Positions 42,097-51,664 of a DNA stretch of 64,000 bases are shown in pieces. Positions within the stretch are counted from its first letter, which is position 1. Each line of letters begins with the position of its first letter. Source of the DNA: JBQTGK01 sp052400665 (GTDB lineage: Bacteria > Bacteroidota > Bacteroidia > Bacteroidales > Marinifilaceae); assembly GCA_052400665.1 (NCBI GenBank), contig JBQTGK010000004.1. One strand, given 5' to 3'. A model generated the notes under the pieces. It did not search any database, was not told where the DNA came from, and worked only from the letters and a program-made list of their open reading frames with translations. The position numbers and the translations under genes are program-made.

Positions 42097-42927
42097 ATGC
42101 TTAAAAAAATAGTATTATCGATTGGCATACTAACAACTTCGCTATTTTGTAATGCACAGAAAAAATTGGATGAATCTTTTTTGAAGTGCGTTTATGAATT
42201 TGTGTACTTAAAAGATACACTAACACACAAGAAGTCAGATGATATATTGCACCTTCAAATTGGGCATAATTGCTCTAAATGTTATAGCTATTACTCATAT
42301 CAGGTTGACTCTTTACTATGCACTCCGAATTATGACAAAAAATTTTGGAAGATCTTCAATGATGCAATGGATAAGGAAGGGGCTTCATCCTCTAATTATC
42401 CGCACAAGCGAATGAAGACTTATGTGTATAAAAATTACCCTGAGGGAAAGATTACAGTTACCGACGGACTCTCATTGCAGGATTATATTTATGAAGATGA
42501 GCTGAATGCACAAAACTGGGAAGTTATGGATAGTACCAAAATGGTTTTGGATAATTCCTGTCAACTTGCCAAATGTACTTTCCGTGGCAGACAATGGATG
42601 GCATGGTTTACACTGGAAATTCCCATAAGCGATGGTCCCTGGAAATTTGGAGGTTTACCTGGTTTGATTATGGAGGTGCATGATATTGGTAAGCAATATA
42701 ACTTTGAAATAATAGGTATAGAAAAAAAAGAAGAACCAATTGTGTTTAGTAAGACATATGTGGGGAGCAAGAAGTTTGGAAAAACAAAACGACTTGAATT
42801 CTTAAAAGCAAAAAAATCTTACCTAATGAATGTGGGTGGTTATATAGAAATGGAAACTGGTATTGATTTAGGAAGTAACTCTTCACAAAAAATGATGCGC
42901 TACGATTTAATTGAGCGAGATTATTAG
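42097..42927 (+). CDS. GLPGLI family protein, paralogue 3
   Basis: A 276-residue exported protein, closest to paralogue 2: the signal peptide (MLKKIVLSIGILTTSLFCNA), the KKLDESFLKC opening and the CSKCYSYYS pair all match. It differs around residues 68-88 (LLCTPNYDKKFWKIFND). The C-terminal part again carries GGLPGLIMEVHD and ends MMRYDLIERDY. Here the GLPGLI segment is closer to paralogue 1 than to paralogue 2, which suggests gene conversion or serial duplication. It precedes the barrel gene by 105 nt. Confidence 0.9.
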   Translation: MLKKIVLSIGILTTSLFCNAQKKLDESFLKCVYEFVYLKDTLTHKKSDDILHLQIGHNCSKCYSYYSYQVDSLLCTPNYDKKFWKIFNDAMDKEGASSSNYPHKRMKTYVYKNYPEGKITVTDGLSLQDYIYEDELNAQNWEVMDSTKMVLDNSCQLAKCTFRGRQWMAWFTLEIPISDGPWKFGGLPGLIMEVHDIGKQYNFEIIGIEKKEEPIVFSKTYVGSKKFGKTKRLEFLKAKKSYLMNVGGYIEMETGIDLGSNSSQKMMRYDLIERDY

Positions 42928-43032
42928 TTAAAGGCTTATGGATAAGTGATTGTTTTATGTAATTATTATTTATTGGATATAAAGTCTAACTAGGGCAAAT
43001 AGAGTTCGTTCTAAAATCTAGAATATAAAATT

Positions 43033-45651
43033 ATGAGGTTTTTATTAAAATATTGTTGTGTCTTACTATTTGTTTTTAGTGTTTCGCATCTTAATGCACA
43101 AGAATTTGTTGTAAGAGGAAGCGTAACAAATAAGAAAACAAAAGTTCCATTGTCTCATGTTTTGGTAACCATTCGTTCCTCCGAAAATAAGGTTGTAAAA
43201 TTCACTCAAACGGATCCAAATGGTAAGTATGCTATAAAGTTATCTGATTTCTCAGAAGATTATAAGCTGTATTTTTCTATACTGGGTTATGCATCACAAT
43301 CTGTTGTGCTGAACAAAGAACAGCAAATTTATGATATTGCTATGATCGAGAAAGCTACTGAAATTAAGGAGGTGATCGTTAAAGCTCCGGGAATTCATGA
43401 AAAGGGAGATACAATTACTTATGTGACCTCAAGTTTTGCTGGGGTAGAAGATAAATCGCTGGCAGATGTATTAAAAAAAATGCCGGGAATTGAGATTGAA
43501 GAAAGTGGAGAAATAAAGTATAATGGTGTAGCAATCAACAAGTTTTATATTGAAGGGAAAGATTTACTGGGTGGGCGTTACGGCTTGGCAACCAATAATG
43601 TTCATCATCAGGATGTGGGAAGTGTGGAAGTAATGGAAAATCATCAACCCATAAAGGCATTAAAAGACATTTCGTTTTCTCAAAATCCTGCTATAAATAT
43701 CCGACTTAAGGAAGATGCTAAGGCACGCTGGGTAGGTACTGCAAATATTGGTGTGGGTGATGGTGTTGACCCGTTTTTATGGAATACAGAACTTGTGGGA
43801 ATGCGGTTTACATCTAAAATGCAAACCCTAAACACCTATAAAACGAATAATACAGGAACCAATATTGTAAAGGAAACCAATTCATTCTCTTTTGATAGCA
43901 GAGACAATAATTTTCCAAAATCTTACAGTTTGAAAGATTATTTGGAAGTTGAGCCTGATTACCTGAGCGATATTGATGCCGATCGTGTACGTTTTAATGA
44001 ATCTCATCTAATTAGTACAAATAACCTTTGGAGTCTCGGGAAGGATGCTGATTTGACTTCTCAGGTTACATATACAAATAACAGACTAAAGTCTAATGCA
44101 CATTCTGTTGCCAAGTACTTCTTGACTGATTCAACTATTGTAAATGAAGAAGGAGAATCGTTTGTTTCACATCAAAATCATTTATCAGGTAATGTGATTT
44201 TGAATGCCAATACACCTTCTTATTATATTAAAAACAATCTAAATGCCGATATCTATTGGGATGATATGGATATGTCGATTAGTGGTACATATCCTAATAA
44301 TCAGTCTGCATCAACTCCTTATCGTTCGTTTTCCAATGACTTCGAGTTGATTAAACGTTCAGAAAATAGTGCGTACACATTAAATTCGTATAATTCCTAT
44401 CAGGTAAAACATCAGAATTTAGATGTTGTAAAGGAAGGCGATAAAGATCGTCAGGAAATTAATTCCTCAGTATTTTATACAAATACAAATACATCGCTGG
44501 CATTTTATTTAAAACCGTTTACTCTATCTATGAAAATGGGAGTTTTAGGTTTAATTCGAAAAATGGATAGTAAGTTGTCGGGAATTCCGAATACTTATGG
44601 GCAAGTCGAAAATGATTTGTATGTACATAACCTAACTGGTTTTATTGGACCAGAGTTGGAATATAAAAATAATGGGTTCGAAGCAAAGTTTAATGTTCCT
44701 TTTTCATTTTCTCCATACTGGTATCGAGATTATGTAGTAGATGAAAAGAAATCTGTTTCCAAATTTATGATAGCACCACGACTGTATATGCGTTATCATT
44801 TTACCTCCCGTTTATCAGCTTCACTTTCTGGCAGCTTGGCTCAACAGCCGATAGAAGAACAGCAGTTTTATAAGGGCTTGTTGCTTCAAAATTATCGAAA
44901 CTTGTCTCGTGGGATTCTTAATTTCGATACAGGCTTTCGGAAGTCTTTGATGTTGAGTACTTATTATAAAGTACCCTTAAAAGCATTTTTTGCGAATGCA
45001 AGTGTAATTCGTTTGTGGAATACAAACAAGCGTATTTCAGAACGATCTTTTATTGACGAATTTATTATAAATGGTTTTAGTCCTCAGAAGAATACCTCCA
45101 AAGTGTGGATGGTAAACGGGCAAATTAGCAAAGGCTTAAGTAATCCTCATAATATTTTAAGCATAAGTGCTTCGTATATGGATTTTTGTGGGACCACCTT
45201 TCAAAATGACATTGAAACCCCTTATTCATCTACTAGGTGGGATGTGAAACCTAAAGTAAAATTGAGAATGTTTTCCTGGTTGAATGTTTCTTACGAAATG
45301 AAATATATGAAAGAAAGTTTGTCCGTAAGCAGCACAGGAACCCATTCATCCTCAGAAATGTTTTCTCAGGTATTGTCAGGAAATTTTGCTTATAAAAATA
45401 AATGGTATTTTCAACTATTGGGTGAACACTACAATAACAGGCCATCAAGTACGACTTCGACACATCTTTTTCTTGCCGATGCTGAATTTACATATAGCAT
45501 AAACAGTAGTTGGGAGTTGAATTTTGCGGCTAAAAATATTTTTGATCAAAAAAGATACACTTACACAATATATGATGCATTAACTAGAGTAGATAAAGAA
45601 TACATGATTCGACCTCGTACTATAATGGCAAGCGTATTTTTTAGATTCTGA
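43033..45651 (+). CDS. TonB-receptor-like outer-membrane protein with CarboxypepD domain
   Basis: An 872-residue outer-membrane protein. A signal peptide (cut after LNAQ, about residue 23) is followed by a carboxypeptidase-regulatory-like beta-sandwich (24-110, VVRGSVTNKKTKVPLSHVLV), a plug domain (about 113-230, with DVLKKMPGIEIEESGEIKYN and GVAINKFYIEGKDLL) and a barrel ending in aromatic FFRF. Proteins of this shape often accompany GLPGLI genes. No TonB box is obvious, so active transport cannot be assumed. The gene ends the GLPGLI operon; a dispersed repeat follows. Confidence 0.88.
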   Translation: MRFLLKYCCVLLFVFSVSHLNAQEFVVRGSVTNKKTKVPLSHVLVTIRSSENKVVKFTQTDPNGKYAIKLSDFSEDYKLYFSILGYASQSVVLNKEQQIYDIAMIEKATEIKEVIVKAPGIHEKGDTITYVTSSFAGVEDKSLADVLKKMPGIEIEESGEIKYNGVAINKFYIEGKDLLGGRYGLATNNVHHQDVGSVEVMENHQPIKALKDISFSQNPAINIRLKEDAKARWVGTANIGVGDGVDPFLWNTELVGMRFTSKMQTLNTYKTNNTGTNIVKETNSFSFDSRDNNFPKSYSLKDYLEVEPDYLSDIDADRVRFNESHLISTNNLWSLGKDADLTSQVTYTNNRLKSNAHSVAKYFLTDSTIVNEEGESFVSHQNHLSGNVILNANTPSYYIKNNLNADIYWDDMDMSISGTYPNNQSASTPYRSFSNDFELIKRSENSAYTLNSYNSYQVKHQNLDVVKEGDKDRQEINSSVFYTNTNTSLAFYLKPFTLSMKMGVLGLIRKMDSKLSGIPNTYGQVENDLYVHNLTGFIGPELEYKNNGFEAKFNVPFSFSPYWYRDYVVDEKKSVSKFMIAPRLYMRYHFTSRLSASLSGSLAQQPIEEQQFYKGLLLQNYRNLSRGILNFDTGFRKSLMLSTYYKVPLKAFFANASVIRLWNTNKRISERSFIDEFIINGFSPQKNTSKVWMVNGQISKGLSNPHNILSISASYMDFCGTTFQNDIETPYSSTRWDVKPKVKLRMFSWLNVSYEMKYMKESLSVSSTGTHSSSEMFSQVLSGNFAYKNKWYFQLLGEHYNNRPSSTTSTHLFLADAEFTYSINSSWELNFAAKNIFDQKRYTYTIYDALTRVDKEYMIRPRTIMASVFFRF

Positions 45652-45698
45652 TTTAAATAACATGAAACGAGTATAAATAAAAAAAAATCTTAAAAACA

Positions 45699-45807
45699 GT
45701 ATGATCAGTATTGTTCGTGTTCTACAAAAATGGAATACAGATTTTACGGATGTAAAGAATAAACACGGGAAAAAATGATTTGTAAAAATCGGTGTCATCG
45801 GTGTTCC
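45699..45807. repeat. Dispersed short palindromic element, copy 2 (with extra right arm)
   Basis: GTATGATCAGTATTGTTCGT (45699 onward) matches the right arm of the copy at 36561. It is followed by a complete element from GGAATACAGATTTTACGGAT (45732) to CGGTGTTCC (45807), whose ends are inverted repeats. The left arm resembles 35503-35525. Confidence 0.55.
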
Positions 45808-45917
45808 AATAAGTTAGAGCAAGATTCAACGAGTATAAAGAAAAAACATGGATAATAACAGTTTTATCATTTCCCTAAAAGATCCATTAAAATCTTATTA
45901 AAAAAGTAATTGCATGA

Positions 45918-47396
45918 TTATTTCAATTTATGAGAAAGTGTTATTTTTTCCTTATTTACTGATGAAATTTTCTTTTTAGCAGCTACTAAAAACCATGTGA
46001 ATACCAGAGCTGCTATGGCAATTCCAATTGCATATCCCACTGATACATCAATAGCCAGCCCACCATTTTTGTTCGGAGCAACTAAAAAGTAAGTAACACA
46101 AATGGCAGTCATAAAAGTGGCAGGAATACTGATTAGGTAATGATTTTTCTTGTTTATTGCCAAATACATGGCTGCTGTCCATAGCATAAACATGGATAGG
46201 ATTTGGTTTGATAATCCCAGATATTTCCAGATGGTAGAGAATTCAAGTTGAGAAAGGAAAAATCCAACAGCAAACAAAGGTACAGAAACTAATAATCTGC
46301 TTTTAATGGAACTTTGTTTAAAGTGAAACATATCGGCAATGGTAAGGCGAGCGCTTCTAAATGCAGTATCACCAGTGGTAATAGGGCAGGCAATTACACC
46401 TACAATCGCAAAAACAGCACCTACTTTTCCTAACCAGGTATTACAAATTTCATTAACAATCCATGCCGGATTGTGTCCCGATGCAAAGCTTTCGTTTAAT
46501 CCATTGGTATTGCCAAAATAATTCATGGCTGCTGTAGCCCAAATAATTGCCACAATTCCTTCAGCGATCATGGCACCATAGAAAACAGGTCGGCCATAGC
46601 TTTCTTTTTTCATACAACGAGCCATCATTGGCGATTGAGTAGAGTGAAAACCCGAAATGGCTCCACAGGAAATAACGATAAACATCATTGGATAAAGGAT
46701 GTTTTGAGCTGGATTTGCATGTAGATTTTTAAGAGAGCCAAGAGAAAGTTCATTCAAATGAAAACTTCCATTTGTTCCTTTAAAAATCATTACTCCAGCA
46801 ATACTAAAAGCCATTATTAATAAAGCCGCACCAAATAGAGGATATATTTTTCCTATAATTTTATTGATGGGCAGAAGGGTAGCAATCAGATAATAGGCAA
46901 ATATTCCATAAAGCCATAAATTTAAACCTCCACCAGTTAGGTCTTTTAACAATCCGGCTGGGCCGGTAACAAAGGCAACACCAACAAATATCAGTAACAA
47001 AAGAGTAAAAACCCTAAGTATGTTTTGAATAGATGTACCCAAGTATTTCCCTACTATTTCGGGGAGACTAGCTCCATTATTTCTAATGGATAGCATGCCT
47101 GAGAAATAATCGTGAACAGCCCCCATAAAAACACATCCGAACACAATCCAGATGTAGGAAATGGGTCCGTACATGGTACCTAAAATAGCTCCAAAAATAG
47201 GACCTAAACCGGCAATGTTAAGAAACTGTATGGTAAACATTTTCCATGTTGGCATGGGAATAAAGTCAACACCATCTTCAAGGCGAACGGCGGGAGTTTG
47301 ATTTTGATCGTTAGCTCCGAAAAATTTCTCAATGAATCTTCCGTATATAAAATAGCCTAGAATTAATGTAATAATTGCGGTAAGAAAAGTAATCAT
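45918..47396 (-). CDS. cstA: CstA-family carbon starvation/peptide transporter
   Basis: A 492-residue inner-membrane protein with about a dozen hydrophobic helices. Family features include the opening TLILGYFIYGRFIEKFFG, then DGVDFIPMPTWKMFTIQFLN, IAGLGPIFGAILGTMYGP and ISGFHSTQSPMMAR. CstA proteins import peptides or pyruvate, often when carbon is short. ATG at 47396-47394 is used because a TTG three codons upstream adds nothing to the family start. A -7 box TAATTTTG (minus strand, 47422-47429) lies 26 nt upstream. Its C-terminus is shorter than E. coli CstA, as in the compact subfamily. Confidence 0.93.
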   Translation of the reverse strand: MITFLTAIITLILGYFIYGRFIEKFFGANDQNQTPAVRLEDGVDFIPMPTWKMFTIQFLNIAGLGPIFGAILGTMYGPISYIWIVFGCVFMGAVHDYFSGMLSIRNNGASLPEIVGKYLGTSIQNILRVFTLLLLIFVGVAFVTGPAGLLKDLTGGGLNLWLYGIFAYYLIATLLPINKIIGKIYPLFGAALLIMAFSIAGVMIFKGTNGSFHLNELSLGSLKNLHANPAQNILYPMMFIVISCGAISGFHSTQSPMMARCMKKESYGRPVFYGAMIAEGIVAIIWATAAMNYFGNTNGLNESFASGHNPAWIVNEICNTWLGKVGAVFAIVGVIACPITTGDTAFRSARLTIADMFHFKQSSIKSRLLVSVPLFAVGFFLSQLEFSTIWKYLGLSNQILSMFMLWTAAMYLAINKKNHYLISIPATFMTAICVTYFLVAPNKNGGLAIDVSVGYAIGIAIAALVFTWFLVAAKKKISSVNKEKITLSHKLK

Positions 47397-47421
47397 ACTG
47401 TACAATTGATAAATTTAGACT

Positions 47422-47429
47422 CAAAATTA
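47422..47429 (-). promoter_or_regulatory. Candidate -7 box of cstA
   Basis: Reads TAATTTTG on the minus strand, a full TAnnTTTG match, 26 nt before the ATG. No clear -33 element is seen. The remaining non-coding stretch between cstA and etfB shows nothing else I can support apart from the etfB promoter. Confidence 0.45.
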
Positions 47430-47589
47430 ATGATTTTGAATTAGTAAACCTTTGTTTTATTTTAAGAATTATCTCTTTTATACTAAAAGTAGAATTGTGA
47501 ATACGTACTTTATTATAAGGCTTTCGAGCTTATTTGCAAGAGGAGATTTGGATATGTGTTGTATTGCATCTTATTAATTACAATCTAGA

Positions 47590-47620
47590 TTTGTTTTAAG
47601 AACTCTAATCTTTATATTTG
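47590..47620 (+). promoter_or_regulatory. Full promoter of the etfB-etfA operon
   Basis: TTTG (47590-47593), a 19-bp spacer and TATATTTG (47613-47620) give a perfect promoter. The predicted leader of about 175 nt before etfB is long and could carry regulation. Confidence 0.7.
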
Positions 47621-47802
47621 CTAAATTCCGATTATCATGGATATTTGGTTCAAATAAAATCATATTAATAGAATTATTGAGTGTTGAAAAATAATAATTA
47701 GTGGTTCGCTGATTGTTGGCAAAATAATATCGAATACACAATCGATTGTTTTTGTTAATTCTAATAGTCAGCATCAAAAACTGATGATAAAATACATATA
47801 GA

Positions 47803-48678
47803 ATGAAAGGTTTAAAAATTGTTGTTCTTGCAAAGCAGGTTCCTGATACCAGAAATGTTGGGAAAGATGCAATGAAAGCGGATGGAACTGTAAACAGAGC
47901 TGCTTTGCCGGCAATCTTCAATCCCGAAGATTTAAATGCCTTGGAACAAGCACTACGTTTAAAAGATAAGTACGAAGGAACAGAAGTTACTCTTTTAACT
48001 ATGGGACCAGGTAGAGCTGCCGAAATTATTCGTGAAGGTTTGTATAGAGGTGCTGATAATGGTATCCTTTTGTCTGATCGTGCATTTGCGGGTTCTGATA
48101 CTCTGGCAACATCTTATGCGCTATCGTGTACCCTTAAAAAAATGGGTAAAATTGATGTGATTATTGCAGGTCGTCAGGCTATTGATGGTGATACTGCTCA
48201 AGTAGGACCACAGGTTGCCGAAAAACTTGGTTTTCCACAGATTACTTATGCTGAAGATATTGTATCGGCAGATAAAGGTAAAATTGTTGTAAAGCGCCGT
48301 TTAGAAAGAGGTGTAGAAACTGTTGAAGGAAAAATGCCAATGGTTGTTACTGTAAATGCTTCGGCTCCGGAGTGTCGCCCTCGCAATGCGAAGTTTGTAA
48401 TGAAATACAAGCATGCAAAAGCGATTTCTGAAATGCAAAATGAAACAGAAGATTATATTACATTACACAACGATCGTCCTTATTTACATATAGGTGAGTG
48501 GAGTGTAAATGATATTGAAACCAATTCTGAAGAACTTGGATTATCAGGATCTCCTACAAAGGTAAAAACTATTGAGAATGTAGTTTTTCAGGCTAAAGAA
48601 GCAAAAGTTCTTGAACCTACCGATGCCGATATGGGTGAGTTAATGAAAGAGTTAATTGCTAATCACACCATTGGATAA
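47803..48678 (+). CDS. etfB: Electron transfer flavoprotein beta subunit
   Basis: A 291-residue subunit of the heterodimeric ETF, which carries electrons between acyl-CoA dehydrogenases and the respiratory chain. Landmarks are IVVLAKQVPDTRNV at the start, NPEDLNALEQALRLKD, and VIIAGRQAIDGDTAQVGPQV, which lines the AMP/FAD site, plus the family segment PMVVTVNASAPECRPR. It is the first gene of an etfB-etfA-acyl-CoA dehydrogenase cluster. The three partners adjacent to each other suggest a dedicated complex. Whether the ETF bifurcates cannot be judged here. Confidence 0.96.
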   Translation: MKGLKIVVLAKQVPDTRNVGKDAMKADGTVNRAALPAIFNPEDLNALEQALRLKDKYEGTEVTLLTMGPGRAAEIIREGLYRGADNGILLSDRAFAGSDTLATSYALSCTLKKMGKIDVIIAGRQAIDGDTAQVGPQVAEKLGFPQITYAEDIVSADKGKIVVKRRLERGVETVEGKMPMVVTVNASAPECRPRNAKFVMKYKHAKAISEMQNETEDYITLHNDRPYLHIGEWSVNDIETNSEELGLSGSPTKVKTIENVVFQAKEAKVLEPTDADMGELMKELIANHTIG

Positions 48679-48736
48679 TTGTTAGAGACGCAGCTGGCTA
48701 CGTCTGTGCAGAGAAATTCATATTCTGTGCTAACAA
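48679..48736 (+). repeat. Branched inverted-repeat element between etfB and etfA
   Basis: TTGTTAG (48679-48685) pairs with CTAACAA (48730-48736), enclosing AGACG (48686-48690)/CGTCT (48701-48705) and a third imperfect arm GCAGA/TCTGTGC. The result is a three-way-junction-like RNA in the 84-nt gap, resembling dispersed intergenic elements. Confidence 0.5.
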
Positions 48737-48762
48737 AAGTGGAATTATAAAAAGATTATACC

Positions 48763-49782
48763 GTGAATAACGTATTTGTATATTGCGAAATAGAAGAAGG
48801 ACAAGTTGCCGACGTAAGTCTTGAACTTCTTACCAAGGGTAGAAAACTGGCCGACGATTTAAAGTGTGAGCTGGAAGCTATCGTTATTGGACATGAATTA
48901 AAAGGCATTGAAAAGCAAATTATGCCTTATGGAGTTGATAAAGTATGGATTGCTGATGATAAGCGTTTGTATCCATACACAACACTTCCTCATACTTCTA
49001 TCATTGTAAAATTATTCGGAGAAGAAAAACCTCAAGTTGCTTTGATGGGTGCTACTAGTATCGGTCGTGATTTAGGACCTCGTGTTTCTTCTGCTCTTCA
49101 TTCTGGATTAACTGCCGACTGTACAAGTCTTGTAATTGGAGATCACGAAGACAAGAAAAATAAGAAAGAATATAAGGATCTGTTGTATCAGATTCGTCCT
49201 GCATTTGGAGGTAATATTGTTGCAACCATTATTAATCCTGATTGTCGCCCACAGATGGCTACAGTTCGCGAAGGGGTTATGAAGAAAGAAATTCTTTCGG
49301 ATGCTTACAAAGGAAAAGTTAATAAGTTGGATGTTGAAAAGTATGTAAATGCTGAAGATTTTGTTGTGAAAGTAATTGAACGTCACATGGAGAAATCTAA
49401 AGTAAATATCAAAAATGCTGGTATTATTGTAGCTGGTGGTTATGGTGTGGGTTCAAAAGCAAATTTCGATTTGTTAACTGAATTAGCCGAAGTAATTGGA
49501 GGAGAAGTTGGAGCTTCTCGTGCTGCTGTTGATGCCGGATATGCATCTCATGAGCGCCAAATTGGTCAAACTGGTGTTACCGTGCGTCCTAAGTTGTATA
49601 TCGCTTGCGGTATTTCAGGACAAATTCAGCATACTGCAGGTATGGAAGAATCGGCAATGGTAATTGCAATTAATACCGATAAGAATGCACCAATTAATGC
49701 TTTCGCTGATTATGTAATTACTGGTGATATTGCAACGGTTTTACCAAAAATGATTAAGCAGTACAAAGAGAATACAAAATAA
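48763..49782 (+). CDS. etfA: Electron transfer flavoprotein alpha subunit
   Basis: A 339-residue subunit with the C-terminal FAD-binding domain. The diagnostic segment PKLYIACGISGQIQHTAGME is near residue 280, followed by AINTDKNAPINAFADYVITG. The N-terminal half matches the ETF fold (LFGEEKPQVALMGATSIGRDLGPRVSS). The start is a GTG at 48763; NNVFVYCEIEEGQ after it is the expected N-terminal strand, and no ATG is available upstream in frame after etfB. A second palindromic element separates it from the acyl-CoA dehydrogenase. Confidence 0.96.
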   Translation: MNNVFVYCEIEEGQVADVSLELLTKGRKLADDLKCELEAIVIGHELKGIEKQIMPYGVDKVWIADDKRLYPYTTLPHTSIIVKLFGEEKPQVALMGATSIGRDLGPRVSSALHSGLTADCTSLVIGDHEDKKNKKEYKDLLYQIRPAFGGNIVATIINPDCRPQMATVREGVMKKEILSDAYKGKVNKLDVEKYVNAEDFVVKVIERHMEKSKVNIKNAGIIVAGGYGVGSKANFDLLTELAEVIGGEVGASRAAVDAGYASHERQIGQTGVTVRPKLYIACGISGQIQHTAGMEESAMVIAINTDKNAPINAFADYVITGDIATVLPKMIKQYKENTK

Positions 49783-49788
49783 TAGTTG

Positions 49789-49875
49789 TTAGCCGTTAGC
49801 AGTTAGCTATTAGCAATACTAAGTATTTTATTGCGACATAGCTAATGGCCAATAGCCAAAAGCTAAGGGCTTTTT
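49789..49875. repeat. TAGC-rich imperfect palindrome between etfA and acyl-CoA dehydrogenase
   Basis: Left arm GTTAGCCGTTAGCAGTTAGC (49789 onward) and right arm TAGCTAATGGCCAATAGCC (49839 onward) pair imperfectly over about 30 nt; a T-run follows at 49871. It may attenuate the operon or be a miniature repeat that carries a terminator. Confidence 0.6.
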
Positions 49876-49897
49876 TAAGAATTAAAAAATAAAAGAA

Positions 49898-51613
49898 ATG
49901 GCTAATTTCTATACAGATAATGAGGATATGAAGTTCCACCTGGAACATCCTTTAATGAAAAAAATTGTTGCACTTAAAGAGCGCAACTTCGAAGATAAAG
50001 ACAAGTACGATTATGCTCCTCTTGATTTTGAGGATGCAATGGATTCTTATGATCGTACATTAGAAATTGTAGGTGAAATTTGTGGTGATATTATTAGTCC
50101 TAATGCCGAAGGTGTTGACCAGGAAGGACCACGAGTTGAAAACGATCGTGTTATTTATGCTAAAGGAACTGCTGAAAATCACGAAGCACTTACAAAAGCA
50201 GGTTTAATTGGTATGTCTCTTCCTCGTGAGTACGATGGATTGAATTTTCCAATGGTCCCTTATGTAATGGCTGCCGAATTGGTGTCTCGTGCCGATGGTG
50301 GATTTGCTAATATTTGGGGACTTCAGGATTGTGCCGAAACAATTCACGAATTTGCTTCTAAAGAGCAGAAAGAGAATTATTTACCACGTTTTGCCAAAGG
50401 TGCTACTGCAGCAATGGATTTAACTGAGCCAGATGCTGGTTCTGACCTTCAGGCGGTACAGTTGAAAGCAACTTACAACAAAGAAGAAGATCAGTGGTAT
50501 TTAAATGGTGTAAAGCGTTTCATTACTAATGGTGATGGAGATGTTTCATTGGTTCTTGCTCGTTCTGAAGACGGAACTTCTGATGGTCGTGGTTTGTCAA
50601 TGTTTATCTACGACAAAGCAAATATGGCTGTTAAAGTTCGTCGTATCGAGCATAAAATGGGTATTATTGGTTCTCCTACTTGTGAGTTGGTATTTACCAA
50701 TGCTCCTGCCGAATTGGTTGGATCTCGTAAAATGGGATTAATCAAATATGTGATGTCATTAATGAATGGTGCTCGTTTAGGTGTAGGTGCTCAGTCGGTA
50801 GGTATTGCCGAAGCAGCTTACCGCGAAGGTTTGGCTTACGCTCAGGAACGTCGTCAGTTTGGAAAAGCAATTATCGAATTTCCTGCAGTTTACGAAATGC
50901 TTACAAACATGGAAGCTAAATTGAATGCTTCTCGTTCGGTATTGTATGAAACTGCTCGTTTTGTGGATGTTTACAAGGCGTATTTCCATATTTCTCAAGA
51001 TCGTTCTTTAGATAAAGAAGAAAGAATGGATATGAAAAAATATCAGAAATTAGCTGATGTGTTTACTCCATTATTGAAGTTGTTTGCTTCTGAATACTGT
51101 AACGAAGTTGCTTACGATTCATTGCAAATTCACGCAGGATCAGGGTATATGAAAGATTACCCAATTGAGCGTTTGGTTCGCGATGCACGTATTACTAATA
51201 TTTATGAAGGAACTACACAGTTGCAAGTTGTAGCTGCAGTTCGTGGTGTAACTACCGGTGCTTATTTGGCTCAAATAAAAGAGTACGAAGCTTCCGATTT
51301 AAATCCTCAGTATGAGTATTTAAGAACTACCTTAAAAGGTATGACTGCAATGTATGAAGAAGCTGTTACTAAGGTACACGACATTAATACTAGTGCAGAT
51401 CACAATGATTTCCTTGATTTCCATGCCCGCAGATTGGTTGAGATAGCAGGTTATATTGTAATGGGATATTTATTGTTATCAGATACATCCAGAAATGATA
51501 AATACAAAAACTCTTGTGAGGTATTTATAAAAATGGGTAAAGCTAAAGTTGCAGCTCATAAAGAGTATATTATGTCTTCAGAATTGAAAGATCTAGGTAT
51601 TTTCAAAAAATAA
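49898..51613 (+). CDS. Acyl-CoA dehydrogenase
   Basis: A 571-residue FAD enzyme that introduces the alpha-beta double bond in acyl-CoA, passing electrons to ETF. Core motifs are AMDLTEPDAGSDLQAVQLKA with RFITNGDGD (FAD and substrate site), ARLGVGAQSVGIAEAAYREG and RRQFGKAI. The catalytic base is Glu437 in NIYEGTTQLQ. About 120 C-terminal residues extend beyond the classical 380-residue core, as in the long bacterial subgroup. The neighbouring etfBA genes support a beta-oxidation or short-chain acid role; the chain length is unknown. A terminator follows. Confidence 0.95.
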   Translation: MANFYTDNEDMKFHLEHPLMKKIVALKERNFEDKDKYDYAPLDFEDAMDSYDRTLEIVGEICGDIISPNAEGVDQEGPRVENDRVIYAKGTAENHEALTKAGLIGMSLPREYDGLNFPMVPYVMAAELVSRADGGFANIWGLQDCAETIHEFASKEQKENYLPRFAKGATAAMDLTEPDAGSDLQAVQLKATYNKEEDQWYLNGVKRFITNGDGDVSLVLARSEDGTSDGRGLSMFIYDKANMAVKVRRIEHKMGIIGSPTCELVFTNAPAELVGSRKMGLIKYVMSLMNGARLGVGAQSVGIAEAAYREGLAYAQERRQFGKAIIEFPAVYEMLTNMEAKLNASRSVLYETARFVDVYKAYFHISQDRSLDKEERMDMKKYQKLADVFTPLLKLFASEYCNEVAYDSLQIHAGSGYMKDYPIERLVRDARITNIYEGTTQLQVVAAVRGVTTGAYLAQIKEYEASDLNPQYEYLRTTLKGMTAMYEEAVTKVHDINTSADHNDFLDFHARRLVEIAGYIVMGYLLLSDTSRNDKYKNSCEVFIKMGKAKVAAHKEYIMSSELKDLGIFKK

Positions 51614-51633
51614 TAGACTTAAGTCTTAATTTT

Positions 51634-51664
51634 AAGAGGTTTCCATTATGGGAACCTCTTTTTT
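51634..51664 (+). terminator. Intrinsic terminator after acyl-CoA dehydrogenase
   Basis: AAGAGGTTTCC (51634-51644) pairs with GGGAACCTCTT (51650-51660) around ATTAT with one G-T pair, followed by T. It ends the etf cluster. Confidence 0.85.

Noticed and set aside
47574..47921. 115-codon minus-strand frame overlapping etfB
   Set aside because: It lies antisense to the etfB start and promoter region and has no recognisable features.
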